From positions 1 through 60,764 of the forward strand of contig CALUYB010000010.1 in the NCBI GenBank assembly GCA_944324905.1: a stretch of 60,764 bases of DNA, given 5' to 3'. Under the pieces are notes generated by a model. That model had not been told where the DNA came from. It ran no database searches and saw nothing but the letters and a program-made list of their open reading frames with translations. Shown in pieces: positions 27,009 through 35,771 of the stretch; positions within the stretch are counted from its first letter, which is position 1; every line of letters begins with the position of its first letter. Source of the stretch: Candidatus Gastranaerophilales bacterium (GTDB taxonomy: Bacteria; Cyanobacteriota; Vampirovibrionia; Gastranaerophilales; Gastranaerophilaceae). The translations under genes and the position numbers were made by a program.

Positions 27009-29492
27009 TTATTTAACAACTAAATTTGCAAGTTTATTAGGTACAATGATTGTCTTAACAAGTGTTTTACCCTCTAGCGCCTGTTTTATTTTTTCATTAT
27101 TTAGTGCAATTTTTTCAAGTTCTTCTTTTGGTGTATCAACCGCAACTTCAACTTTGTCGCGGATTTTACCGTTTATTTGCAAAATAAATGTAATGTCTGA
27201 TTGTTTTGCAAGATTTTCATCATAAGTTGGCCAAGGCTCGTTATGAATTGAATTTTTAGCACCAAGACCCTCATAAATTGCCTCACTCATAAACACTGCA
27301 ACAGGTGAAAGCAACCTTAAAAGCGAAATAAGTGCAAAACTCAGCACATTATTTTCAATTTTTGACTCGTCGCGAATGTACTCGTAAATATAGTTTGTAA
27401 GCTCTCTGTATCTTGATGTTACGGTGTTGAATTGAAATTCATTTTCAATATCGTTTGTAATTTTCTTTATTGAAATGTGAACTTCGCGCAGCAGCTTTTC
27501 GCTTTCCTTGTCAAGGTTTTCAGGTATTTTATAGTCAAGCGTAATAACATCTTGAAATTTTGAATACAATCTGTATACCCTGCATAGGAACTTGTAGCAG
27601 CCTTCAACGCCGGCGTCAGACCAGTCAAAATCTCTAGCTGGAGGCGAGTCTGAAATTATAAACAACCTTGCAGTATCTGCCCCATAGTTTGCAAAAATCT
27701 CATCTGGGTCAACTGTGTTACCCTTAGATTTTGACATTTTAGAGCCGTCTTTTAAAACCATGCCTTGTGTTAAAAGATTTTTAAATGGTTCATCAAAATC
27801 AAGTAAACCCATATCACGCAGCGCTTTTGTAAAAAATCTTGAATAGAGTAAGTGCAAAATAGCATGTTCAATGCCACCAACGTACTGATCAACAGGCAGC
27901 CACTTGTTTACAAGCTCTTTATCAAATGCTTTTTTGTCATTTCTTGCATCAGCATAGCGCATATAATACCAGCTTGAGCACATAAATGTGTCCATAGTGT
28001 CGGTTTCACGCTTAGCAGGTGCACCGCAAATAGGGCAAGTCGTATCTACAAAAGTTTTTGATGTTAAAATTGGAGATTTGCCCTGTATGCTAAAATCTAC
28101 ATCCTCAGGCAATTTTACCGGTAATTGTTCGTCAGGAACAGGTACTGTGCCGCATTTGTCGCAATATACAATAGGAATCGGCGCGCCCCAGTATCTTTGG
28201 CGTGAAATTAACCAATCACGTAGTCTATATTGTGTTTTAGCATAACCAAAGCCGCCTTTTTCAGCGATTTCTGTCACTTTCTTTTTAGCTTCTTCACTTG
28301 TTAAACCTGTGCATTCGCCGGAATTAATAAGTGTTCCATATTGCGGGTAGCACTTTTGCTCATCATCCCCTTCGCCTGTTATAACGCGCAATACAGGCAA
28401 ATTATATTTTTTTGCAAAGTCCCAATCGCGCTCATCATGTGCAGGAACTGCCATAACGGCACCTGTACCATAGTCTACAAGTGCATAGTCTGCAGTGTAA
28501 ATTGGGCAAACCCTTCCTGTTAGCGGGTTAATGATGTGTGTACCTAATGCAACACCCGTTTTAATGCGCTCTGTAGAAAGTCTTTCAATCTCAGACATTT
28601 TTCTTGCATTTTCACGATATTTTTCAACTTCTTCCTTTTGTTCAGGTGTGGTTAATTTTTCAATGTCAGGGTATTCAGGTGCTACAACAAGGTATGTTAT
28701 GCCATACGCTGTATCAGGACGAGTTGTGTACACTGGAACTTCTAAACCATCAACTTCTTTAACCTTAAATTTCAAAATTGTACCTGTGGATTTGCCTATC
28801 CAGTTGTGCTGCATAGTTTTTACATTGTCGCCCCAGCCTGTGAGCTTATCTAAGTCTTGCAGCAGTACTTCGGCGTAGTCTGTAATTTTTAAAAACCATT
28901 GAGAAAGATTTTTCTTTGTTACTTCACTGTCGCAACGCCAACACTTACCATCGATTACTTGTTCGTTTGCAAGAACTGTAGCACAGTGTTCACACCAGTT
29001 AACAGCGGCCTCTTTTTTATAAGCTAAGCCTTTCTTGAATAATTGTATAAAAAGCCACTGAGTCCATTTGTAGTAATCTTCTTTGCAAGTGGTTACTTCT
29101 CTGTCCCAATCTACGCTTAGACCCAGTTTTTTAAGTTGCATTTTCATATATGCAATATTTTCATCAGTCCATTTTGCAGGGTTTGCGCCATGTTGAATTG
29201 CAGCGTTTTCAGCGGGCAAGCCAAAACTGTCCCAACCCATTGGGTGCAAGACATTGTACCCTTGAGCTTTTTTAAATCTTGCAATAACGTCAGTTATTGT
29301 ATAGTTTCTAACGTGTCCCATATGCAGCTTGCCACTTGGGTATGGAAACATTGAAAGCGCAAAGTATTTTGGCTTGTCGCTATCGTCGTATGTTTTGTGT
29401 GGGTTTGTCTTCTCCCATATCTCAAGTCGTTCTTTTTCAATCTGCTGTGGAAAATACTCTTTTTCTAACACGTTAAATTTCCTCTTAATCAT
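27009..29492 (-). CDS. leuS: Leucyl-tRNA synthetase
   Basis: 827 residues, class Ia synthetase charging tRNA-Leu. The HIGH-type motif reads HMGH in FPYPSGKLHMGHVRNYTI, the KMSKS loop is KMSKSKGN, and the CP1 editing domain contains the threonine-rich TTRPDTAYGITY site. Two cysteine pairs (CEHC and CWRC) form a zinc-type insert. Domain order and length match bacterial LeuRS. It is flanked by terminators on both sides and so is a single-gene unit. Confidence 0.97.
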   Translation of the reverse strand: MIKRKFNVLEKEYFPQQIEKERLEIWEKTNPHKTYDDSDKPKYFALSMFPYPSGKLHMGHVRNYTITDVIARFKKAQGYNVLHPMGWDSFGLPAENAAIQHGANPAKWTDENIAYMKMQLKKLGLSVDWDREVTTCKEDYYKWTQWLFIQLFKKGLAYKKEAAVNWCEHCATVLANEQVIDGKCWRCDSEVTKKNLSQWFLKITDYAEVLLQDLDKLTGWGDNVKTMQHNWIGKSTGTILKFKVKEVDGLEVPVYTTRPDTAYGITYLVVAPEYPDIEKLTTPEQKEEVEKYRENARKMSEIERLSTERIKTGVALGTHIINPLTGRVCPIYTADYALVDYGTGAVMAVPAHDERDWDFAKKYNLPVLRVITGEGDDEQKCYPQYGTLINSGECTGLTSEEAKKKVTEIAEKGGFGYAKTQYRLRDWLISRQRYWGAPIPIVYCDKCGTVPVPDEQLPVKLPEDVDFSIQGKSPILTSKTFVDTTCPICGAPAKRETDTMDTFMCSSWYYMRYADARNDKKAFDKELVNKWLPVDQYVGGIEHAILHLLYSRFFTKALRDMGLLDFDEPFKNLLTQGMVLKDGSKMSKSKGNTVDPDEIFANYGADTARLFIISDSPPARDFDWSDAGVEGCYKFLCRVYRLYSKFQDVITLDYKIPENLDKESEKLLREVHISIKKITNDIENEFQFNTVTSRYRELTNYIYEYIRDESKIENNVLSFALISLLRLLSPVAVFMSEAIYEGLGAKNSIHNEPWPTYDENLAKQSDITFILQINGKIRDKVEVAVDTPKEELEKIALNNEKIKQALEGKTLVKTIIVPNKLANLVVK

Positions 29493-29525
29493 ACTTTTAC
29501 TTTTGTATTATACAGCAAAAATAAA

Positions 29526-29563
29526 AAACGGGCGAAAACCTTGCTTTAAAGTTGCGCCCGTTT
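29526..29563 (-). terminator. Terminator of the prepilin-lectin operon
   Basis: A 9-bp stem AAACGGGCG / CGCCCGTTT with, on the minus strand, a following run of T bases. It stands 8 bases past the stop codon of the downstream prepilin-like gene. Confidence 0.8.
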
Positions 29564-29570
29564 GTAAGTA

Positions 29571-31946
29571 TTAATTCTTCGTCCAATATATGTAAACATA
29601 CCCATTTTGACCTTTTGCACCTGCTCCTGGGGTTGGGTAGCTTACACTATCAAAGCTCCAGCCGCCACCGCCACCGCCTGCACCAGCCGAGCCGTAATTT
29701 ATCGCTTTAAATACCCCAGCAGGATATTCAAACTGAGCAACATTTGCCCCATTTACATTGTTATTTACACATATACTTGAGTTGTTAAATAACCCTCCAC
29801 ATGAGCCTTTTATGCCTATTCCGCTTTCTCCGCCCTGACCTCCGGCGCTCACGCTAAATGTGCCAATAACTAAAGTTCCATCACTTCCTTTTTTACCTTT
29901 TTTAACTTCGCTGCTTTTGATGTTAGAGCTCCAGCTTCCGCCTTCTCCGCCAACACCTTGAACTACACTTGAGCTTTCGCTTTGTGCAACTCCAAGGCCT
30001 CCGCCAAGACCTCCTTGAACAATGTATACTCCGCTATCAGCACTAATAGAGGACTCGCCGCCATTTTCTCCTGCAGCGCTTATACTTCCTCCATTACCAC
30101 CACCACCTACTTTTACAACATATTCTTTTAATCCCGTAACGGCAATTTCACTTATCTGTGCCATTGAACCTCCGCCGCCACCACCACCGGCAGCTGCTTG
30201 ATAATTTACATCATACTTTAGCTCAACAACGCCATTTGCGCCATTTCCGCCTTTGCCTTTTTTTGTGTTGTTGCTCGAGTCAAAGCCTATTGTTCCGCCA
30301 CCGCCACCTGAACCCCAAGTTGAACCTTTTGAGCCATTTACAGAACTTGCTGAACCTCCAGTACCGCCGCCAGAGTAACTATCTGAACTATACATTGAAC
30401 CACCGCCAATACCACCATTAGCAGCGTTTGTTTCACTTGCACCACTTACACTTTGACCGCTTGAACCACTAGCCCCTGCGCCAGAGCAGTTTGTGGCAGT
30501 CCATGCGCCATTTTGATAAATTTGACAAGTATTTGCAGCCTTTTGAGCGCCGCCTGCGCCACCTGCGCTTGAAGTCGCACCCTTACCACCGTTACCGCCT
30601 GAGGCTTTTAAGCCCCATTTTAAAGTACCGTCTTTATCATAAATTGCAATGTAGGAGTCTGATCCATTAGAACCATTTGAACCATTGCCATCTTTAGAGC
30701 TTGCTGAACTGCCACCGGCACCACCAGCTGCAGCAAACATCACAATCTTTCCACCAATGTTTGAATCAAGAATATCCTGTGGAATAGTGTAATTCTTAAA
30801 ATACGGTGCACTACTACCACCACCACCTGAGAGGGAGGTGTTTGAGGGGGCTGCACCTTCAAGTACGCAGCGAGAAGAATTTGCGTATTCCGGATAATCA
30901 ATATCTAAGCTACTAAATACACCGTAACTTAAGTTCATCCGGTAGTAATTGCCAACACTATTGGCTGAAGATGACCATATGGCACTTGGATAACAGGAGC
31001 TATTATTTCCTGCGCCAAAACATTTGATACTACTGCTGCATTGTGGTGCACCATAATCATTGATTGCGTCGCAAAACCTTAAGCCATTGTCACCTTGATT
31101 TTTGTTAATAGCGTTGTTTTTTGATCTCCATTTGGATAATTCGTTTTTTGTAGGCAATCTCCAATCACCTGCTTTTGTGCCATTGTAAGCCAAGGTTTCG
31201 CATGAAGTATTGGCTGCATGCCAAGTACAGACTGTTCTACCGCAACCGCTATAACTTGTGCCTGAGCTGTTACAATATTGTGAAACATAGCTTCCTTTCC
31301 AGCAACATGTTTTGGGTTCACACCTGTAACTGGCAGCCTGAACGGTCGTAACAGATGTTGCAATACCCCCATTTGGTGCACCTGGAATATCACCGACATT
31401 ATATTTTGTAACACATACACCTGTTGATGTTCCATTTTGCTCTGGAGTTAGGTACTTAGCATCATACTTATCGCAATCCGCCTGACTTGTTGGTGCTGAA
31501 CTTTCAGTCCCGCTCCAACTCCCGCCGCCTCCGCCACCGCCGGAGCCAGAGAGATAATTAACCTTCACATTTTTTAAACCGCTTGTAATATCAAGCTCTT
31601 TTGTAACACTAGCTGTCGCTGTAGTATTTGTAACAGTTTGAATTTTATCATACGCAACACCGGCGTTTGTGGCACCTGCTCCGCCGCCACCGCCTGATAC
31701 CATTATCGCATTTATGTTTTTAACCCCAACAGGCGCACTAAATTTGCAAATAAGAGAATTATTACTCTCAGTAGTGCAATCAGGATCATCTGTATCATAC
31801 AAAAATAATCTTGTATCATTTTGTGCTGAACCTGACCTAATATCTTCTTCAAATCTTTTTGTAATCATAGGAGCTAAAACAACAAATATTATTGAAATAA
31901 TTACTGTTGATACAAGTAACTCACTTAATGTCCATGCTTTTTTCAT
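29571..31946 (-). CDS. Giant prepilin-like protein with glycine-rich and DUF1566/lectin-like domains (paralogue 1)
   Basis: 791 residues. The N-terminus is a type IV pilin/pseudopilin helix (KKAWTLSELLVSTVIISII), but the expected cut site G-F is A-W here while the E+5 glutamate remains. Next come a short beta domain, a glycine-rich stretch (about 85-150), a cysteine-rich DUF1566/C-type-lectin-like domain (about 155-364, with DWRLPTKNEL, WSSSAN, RCVLEG) and a long glycine-rich tail ending NGYVYIYWTKN. AAGGAA precedes the ATG. It lies 32 bases after its paralogue, so they are cotranscribed. Much of the protein matches the paralogue closely; residues about 290-361 do not. Likely a surface adhesin anchored through a pilus or secretion system (inference). 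Confidence 0.85.
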   Translation of the reverse strand: MKKAWTLSELLVSTVIISIIFVVLAPMITKRFEEDIRSGSAQNDTRLFLYDTDDPDCTTESNNSLICKFSAPVGVKNINAIMVSGGGGGAGATNAGVAYDKIQTVTNTTATASVTKELDITSGLKNVKVNYLSGSGGGGGGGSWSGTESSAPTSQADCDKYDAKYLTPEQNGTSTGVCVTKYNVGDIPGAPNGGIATSVTTVQAASYRCEPKTCCWKGSYVSQYCNSSGTSYSGCGRTVCTWHAANTSCETLAYNGTKAGDWRLPTKNELSKWRSKNNAINKNQGDNGLRFCDAINDYGAPQCSSSIKCFGAGNNSSCYPSAIWSSSANSVGNYYRMNLSYGVFSSLDIDYPEYANSSRCVLEGAAPSNTSLSGGGGSSAPYFKNYTIPQDILDSNIGGKIVMFAAAGGAGGSSASSKDGNGSNGSNGSDSYIAIYDKDGTLKWGLKASGGNGGKGATSSAGGAGGAQKAANTCQIYQNGAWTATNCSGAGASGSSGQSVSGASETNAANGGIGGGSMYSSDSYSGGGTGGSASSVNGSKGSTWGSGGGGGTIGFDSSNNTKKGKGGNGANGVVELKYDVNYQAAAGGGGGGGSMAQISEIAVTGLKEYVVKVGGGGNGGSISAAGENGGESSISADSGVYIVQGGLGGGLGVAQSESSSVVQGVGGEGGSWSSNIKSSEVKKGKKGSDGTLVIGTFSVSAGGQGGESGIGIKGSCGGLFNNSSICVNNNVNGANVAQFEYPAGVFKAINYGSAGAGGGGGGWSFDSVSYPTPGAGAKGQNGYVYIYWTKN
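30855..31082 (-). other. Divergent lectin core of paralogue 1
   Basis: This segment codes residues about 289-364. Flanking sequence is nearly identical in the two paralogues, yet here only framework positions agree (CD, YG, C, WSS, YR, RCVLEG). Hand count gives about 42% GC over 30841-31080, and codons are of the host type (GAT TAT, AAT AGT). It is the counterpart of the GC-rich core in paralogue 2. Confidence 0.6.
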
Positions 31947-31978
31947 ATCTTAATTCCTTAAAAACTCCCCAAAAACTC

Positions 31979-34378
31979 CTATTTCGTCCAGTAAATATAC
32001 ACATACCCGTCTTGCCCCTTAGCGCCAGCTCCCGGGTTTGGGAAAGTAATACTGTCACTACTCCAGCCGCCACCGCCACCACCTGCGCCTGCTGAGCCAT
32101 ACTCTGCACTTTGACTAATATTATCAGGTGCGCTAAACGTCGGGGTTATTCCGTTAACATCAGGATTTGAACAGAACAATACATTTGTATAAAGACCACC
32201 GCAGCCGCCTTTGACTTTTATTCCGCTTTCTCCACCGCGTCCACCCCAGGAGCTTGAGGTTCCATCGGTTGAATTTTGCCCGTCAGAGCCTTTTTTGCCT
32301 ATTCGATATTCGCTATCGCCCTTGCCTGCCGAGTTTGATGTGATTTGACCGCCATCGCCCCCAAGTCCATGGGTTGCTCCTGCAGCGTTACTGCTACCTA
32401 CTTTTCCACCCTTTCCGCCTTTTGCGCTAATTTCTAACGTACCAAAGCTTACGGATGAATCGCCGCCATCAGACCCTCCAATGGCACTATTTCCGCCATT
32501 TCCGCCTCCGCCGACTCTGACTGTATAAACGGTTGATGGAGTAATTAAAATATCTCTTAATTTAACAAATGCGCCACCGCCGCCGCCACCACCGGCAGCA
32601 GCTTGATAACTCACATCATACTTAAGCTCAACAACGCCATTTGCGCCATTTCCACCTTTGCCTTTTTTTGCGTTGTTGCTCGAGTCAAAGCCTACTGTTC
32701 CGCCACCGCCACCTGAACCCCAAGTTGAACCCTTAGAGCCATTTACAGAACTTGCTGAACCTCCAGTACCGCCGCCAGAGTAGCTATCTGAACTATACAT
32801 TGAACCACCGCCAGCACCACCATTAGCAGCGTTAGTTTCATTTGCACCACTTACACTTTGACCACTTGAACCACTAGCACCAGCGCCAGAGCAGTTTGTA
32901 GCAGTCCATGCGCCATTTTGATAAATTTGACAAGTATTTGCAGCCTTTTGAGCGCCACCTGCGCCACCAGCGCTTGAGTTTGCACCCTTACCGCCATTAC
33001 CACCAGCAGCCTTTAAGCCCCATTTTAAAGTACCGTCTTTATCATAAATTGCAATGTATGATTCTGAGCCGTTATTGCCGTTGCTTGCACTTGAGCCAGA
33101 TGAGCTTGCAGCAGCACCGCCTGAGCCACCTGCTGCAGCAAACATCACAATCTTTCCGCCAATGTTTGAATCAAGAATATTCTGTGGAATAGTGTAATTC
33201 TTAAAATACGGCGCACCACTACCTCCGCCGCCCCCGTATGAGTTATAGGTCTGAGCTCCGCCCTCCAGGACACAGCGAACCGACTCGGCGGTGCGCGGGT
33301 AGTAGTAACTCTCGCCGAACGTACCACTATTCAAGTAGTAGCGGTAGTAGTAGCTACTACTGTAGGCAGTAGATGACCAGACGCGGTACGGGCCGCAGTC
33401 ACCACTTGACCCGCCGCAAACGTTGTCAGTGTTGCATAGCGCTGCGCCGTAACCGCTGTAGTGGTCACAGAGCCTCAAGCCATCGTCACCTTGGTTTTTG
33501 TTAATAGTGTTAATGTTGCTTGACCATTTAGATAATTCATCTTTAGTAGGTAATCTCCAATCACCAGCTTTTGTACCATTATATGCTAATGCTTGGCATG
33601 AAGCATTTCCAGCGTACCATGTGCATACTGTTCTATTACAGCCACTGTAAGTTGTTCCAGAGCTATCGCATGGGCTTGCAGTTTTTCCTTGCCAACAGCA
33701 TGCGTTAGCTGAACAATATGAATTTGTTGGTACAGTTGTAACAGATGTTGCAATCCCTCCATTCGGTGCATCTGGTATGTCTCCAATATTCCATTTTGTA
33801 ACACAAACCGGTGTTCCATTTTGAGCGGCTGTTAAAAATTTCGCGTCATATTTATCACAATCTGCCTGAGAAGTTGGTGCGCCACCTGCGCTTCCCTGCT
33901 TCCAGCTCCCGCCGCCTCCGCCGCCGCCGGAGCCAGAGAGATAATTAACCTTCACATTTTTCAAACCGCTTGTAATATCAAGCTCTTTTGTAACACTAGC
34001 TGTCGCTGTAGTATTTGTAACTGTTTGAACTTTATCATACGCGACACCGGCGTTTGTTGCGCCAGCACCTCCGCCACCGCCTGAGACCATAACAACATTT
34101 ACTGATTTTGCGCTTGATGGTGCGCTAAATTCGCAATCATATGCACGAGATCCATCTGAGGCAGGTTTGCACTTTGAATCTGTCGCTGCCTCATCGTAGG
34201 TGTATAGTTTAAATTCACTAAGCGTACTATTGCTAATTTTAATATTGCTTGCAACCCTTTTTGTAACAACAGGCGCAAGCGCCACCATGATAATTGAGAT
34301 AATAATCAATGCAAGCGTAAGCTCTGCAAGTGTAAACCCCTTGGCGCGATTTTTCGCGCAAGTAAATTGAGTAGTCAA
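31979..34378 (-). CDS. Giant prepilin-like protein with glycine-rich and DUF1566/lectin-like domains (paralogue 2)
   Basis: 799 residues. It has a canonical prepilin peptidase site (KGFTLAELTLALIII; cut after G14, E at +5), then a beta domain, a glycine-rich segment (about 98-158), a cysteine-rich DUF1566/lectin-like domain (about 170-373, with DWRLPTKDEL, VWSSTAYSS, SVRCVLEG) and a glycine-rich tail ending GYVYIYWTK. The start is TTG at 34378, supported by AAAGGA 9 bases upstream and by the absence of any ATG before the prepilin motif. It is first in a two-gene operon. The lectin core is much GC-richer than the rest and is treated separately. Probably a surface or pilus-associated adhesin (inference). 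Confidence 0.85.
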   Translation of the reverse strand: MTTQFTCAKNRAKGFTLAELTLALIIISIIMVALAPVVTKRVASNIKISNSTLSEFKLYTYDEAATDSKCKPASDGSRAYDCEFSAPSSAKSVNVVMVSGGGGGAGATNAGVAYDKVQTVTNTTATASVTKELDITSGLKNVKVNYLSGSGGGGGGGSWKQGSAGGAPTSQADCDKYDAKFLTAAQNGTPVCVTKWNIGDIPDAPNGGIATSVTTVPTNSYCSANACCWQGKTASPCDSSGTTYSGCNRTVCTWYAGNASCQALAYNGTKAGDWRLPTKDELSKWSSNINTINKNQGDDGLRLCDHYSGYGAALCNTDNVCGGSSGDCGPYRVWSSTAYSSSYYYRYYLNSGTFGESYYYPRTAESVRCVLEGGAQTYNSYGGGGGSGAPYFKNYTIPQNILDSNIGGKIVMFAAAGGSGGAAASSSGSSASNGNNGSESYIAIYDKDGTLKWGLKAAGGNGGKGANSSAGGAGGAQKAANTCQIYQNGAWTATNCSGAGASGSSGQSVSGANETNAANGGAGGGSMYSSDSYSGGGTGGSASSVNGSKGSTWGSGGGGGTVGFDSSNNAKKGKGGNGANGVVELKYDVSYQAAAGGGGGGGAFVKLRDILITPSTVYTVRVGGGGNGGNSAIGGSDGGDSSVSFGTLEISAKGGKGGKVGSSNAAGATHGLGGDGGQITSNSAGKGDSEYRIGKKGSDGQNSTDGTSSSWGGRGGESGIKVKGGCGGLYTNVLFCSNPDVNGITPTFSAPDNISQSAEYGSAGAGGGGGGWSSDSITFPNPGAGAKGQDGYVYIYWTK
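33260..33481 (-). other. Candidate DGR-type variable region in paralogue 2
   Basis: Codes residues about 300-373. GC is about 57% by hand count over 33241-33480, against about 42% for the same stretch of paralogue 1. The codons are dominated by TAC, AGC/AGT, GAC, CAC, CGC and AAC, with runs such as YSSSYYYRYYLNSG and GESYYYPR. These are the codons expected when AAC/AAT sites of a template are mutated at adenine, the hallmark of diversity-generating retroelements, and the segment ends in SVRCV as in many DGR lectin targets. No reverse transcriptase or template copy is in the window, so the call is inferred. Confidence 0.5.
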
Positions 34379-34511
34379 TTTTGACTATCCTTTCGTATCA
34401 TAATCCTAATTAATTTGCAGACATTAAAAAAATAATCTGCTAATTTAAATATATAATGTGGCGTTGTAAAAATCAAGAAAGTTAAATTTGTAAAGTTAAT
34501 TTTATAAAAAT

Positions 34512-34538
34512 AGCACCCCGTTAATGAGGCGGGGTACT
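34512..34538 (-). terminator. Terminator of rpsT
   Basis: A 9-bp stem with one G-T pair (minus strand AGTACCCCG / CGGGGTGCT) followed by ATTTTTAT, 17 bases past the rpsT stop codon. Confidence 0.8.
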
Positions 34539-34555
34539 AAGTTTTGGTAAATTAA

Positions 34556-34819
34556 CTACTTTGAAAGTTTATTAATTGCTTTTGTTAAGCGTGATTTTTT
34601 CCTTGCAGCTGTGTTTTTGTGAAGGATACCTTTGCCTACTGCTTTGTCGCATAGTTGGTAAACTTTAGAAAGAGCTGCTTGAAGTTCTTTTTGGTCACCA
34701 TTAACTAAAGAAAGAGCTTTTTTAACCGCAGTTTTGATAGATGATTTAAAAGCTACGTTTCTTTCAGTGTTTCTTTTTGCAATTAATACTCTTTTTTGTG
34801 CAGATTTAATATTTGCCAT
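34556..34819 (-). CDS. rpsT: 30S ribosomal protein S20
   Basis: 87 residues from the ATG at 34819, giving the standard MANIKSAQKR start with AAGGA upstream; a frame opening 18 bases earlier is not needed. It is lysine-rich and helical, with the family features IKTAVKKAL and the closing NTAARKKSRLTKAINKL. It binds 16S rRNA early in small-subunit assembly. It has its own promoter inside the end of dgkA and its own terminator, so it is monocistronic. Confidence 0.96.
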   Translation of the reverse strand: MANIKSAQKRVLIAKRNTERNVAFKSSIKTAVKKALSLVNGDQKELQAALSKVYQLCDKAVGKGILHKNTAARKKSRLTKAINKLSK

Positions 34820-34880
34820 TGTTTTTTCCTTTCGCATAATAAACTACTGTTTTTCTGCAGAGGATAAGTGAGTTACATAT

Positions 34881-34909
34881 ATAATACTCAAAAAGAAAAA
34901 TTGTTGCAA
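34881..34909 (-). promoter_or_regulatory. Promoter of rpsT
   Basis: On the minus strand, TTGCAA (34909-34904), a 17-base spacer and TATTAT (34886-34881). Transcription would start near 34874, leaving a leader of about 55 bases. The -35 box lies within the 3-prime end of dgkA. Confidence 0.6.
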
Positions 34910-35280
34910 TATATTTGATAAATTTTTTGTGCAAAAATTAATGAGCTTATAAGGACTGAAATTACTGCACTAAAGAGAACTGCGCCTGCTGCGATGTCTT
35001 TTGCAAGTTTGGCAAGTTTTGCCCAGCGCCCTTTGTAGTAGGCGTCAACAATGTATTCAAAGACAGAGTTAAAAAGTTCACACACCAGAACTTGAGAATT
35101 TGCAAAGATTATAAGGCAAAATTCTACAACATTAACTTTTAGAAAAATGGCTATTGAAAGAGTGACAAAGGCTATTATAATGTGTTTTCTAAAGTTTCTT
35201 TCGGATTTAAAAGCAAGCCTAAGCCCGTTTAGAGCAAAAAGCGCGCTTCTCATAAAACTTCTGGATTGGAATTTTTTCAT
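34888..35280 (-). CDS. dgkA: Diacylglycerol/undecaprenol kinase (DgkA family)
   Basis: 130 residues with three transmembrane helices. The family signature is clear: ELFNSVFEYIVD followed by AKLAKDIAAGAVL, with catalytic glutamate and the KD-x-x-AGAV motif. The family phosphorylates undecaprenol in Gram-positive-type members and diacylglycerol in E. coli. The gene order with pgpH and ybeY resembles the Gram-positive undecaprenol kinase context, so lipid-carrier recycling is favoured (inference). Its start overlaps the ybeY stop by 4 bases. Confidence 0.92.
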   Translation of the reverse strand: MKKFQSRSFMRSALFALNGLRLAFKSERNFRKHIIIAFVTLSIAIFLKVNVVEFCLIIFANSQVLVCELFNSVFEYIVDAYYKGRWAKLAKLAKDIAAGAVLFSAVISVLISSLIFAQKIYQIYCNNFSF

Positions 35281-35771
35281 AAATTTTTTATAACAGTTTC
35301 TTGAATCCCTACAACAAAATCATAATCTTTTTGTGTTTGGTGGTCAAATCCTAAAAGGTGCAAAATTCCATGGGTTACAAGGGTATAGAGTTCTGTTTTT
35401 ACGTCGTTATTGTTTTCTTGTGCTTGTTTTACAAGGGTGTCGACAGATATTATAATTTCGCCAAGTTCAATTGTTTTGTTAATTACAATAGAATTTTCAT
35501 CATCCGCAAAAAGGGCAAAAGTAATTACATCTGTGGTTTTGTCTTTGTTGCGGTAAGTGGCGTTGATTTCTTTAATTGTCGGGTCGTTGCAAAAGGTCAA
35601 TTCAAAAGTCAGGGTTGAAAAATCGTGTTTAAAAATTGGCGAATTTTCTTGTATTTGTGGCATTTGCAGCAGGATGTCGATAATTTTTTTTGCCTGATTT
35701 TTAAGGGTTGTTTTGCTTTCGCTCAGGCGAATTTTGCCTATTTTATTGATTTCAACCTTGATGCTCGTCAT
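35277..35771 (-). CDS. ybeY: Endoribonuclease YbeY, rRNA maturation factor
   Basis: 164 residues from the ATG at 35771 (GGAACAAA upstream); the open frame reaches further back, but that prefix is the out-of-frame, Lys-rich end of the pgpH gene. The zinc motif HGILHLLGFDH (H-x3-H-x5-H) is intact, and the preceding TDVITFALF and GEIIIS segments are family typical. YbeY takes part in 16S rRNA 3-prime processing and ribosome quality control. It overlaps pgpH by 20 bases and dgkA by 4, so the three are translationally coupled. Confidence 0.94.
   Translation of the reverse strand: MTSIKVEINKIGKIRLSESKTTLKNQAKKIIDILLQMPQIQENSPIFKHDFSTLTFELTFCNDPTIKEINATYRNKDKTTDVITFALFADDENSIVINKTIELGEIIISVDTLVKQAQENNNDVKTELYTLVTHGILHLLGFDHQTQKDYDFVVGIQETVIKNL

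Noticed and set aside
30158-30421. Plus-strand frame opposite the first prepilin-like gene, rich in H, L, R and Q
   Set aside because: It is the antisense of a glycine-rich coding stretch; low complexity and no start signals.
32908-33192. Plus-strand frame opposite the second prepilin-like gene
   Set aside because: Same antisense effect of GGN codons; composition is not protein-like.
29571-34378. A local reverse transcriptase or template repeat for the suspected variable region
   Set aside because: No protein in the window has RT motifs such as YxDD in the right context, and no second copy of the variable core was seen.
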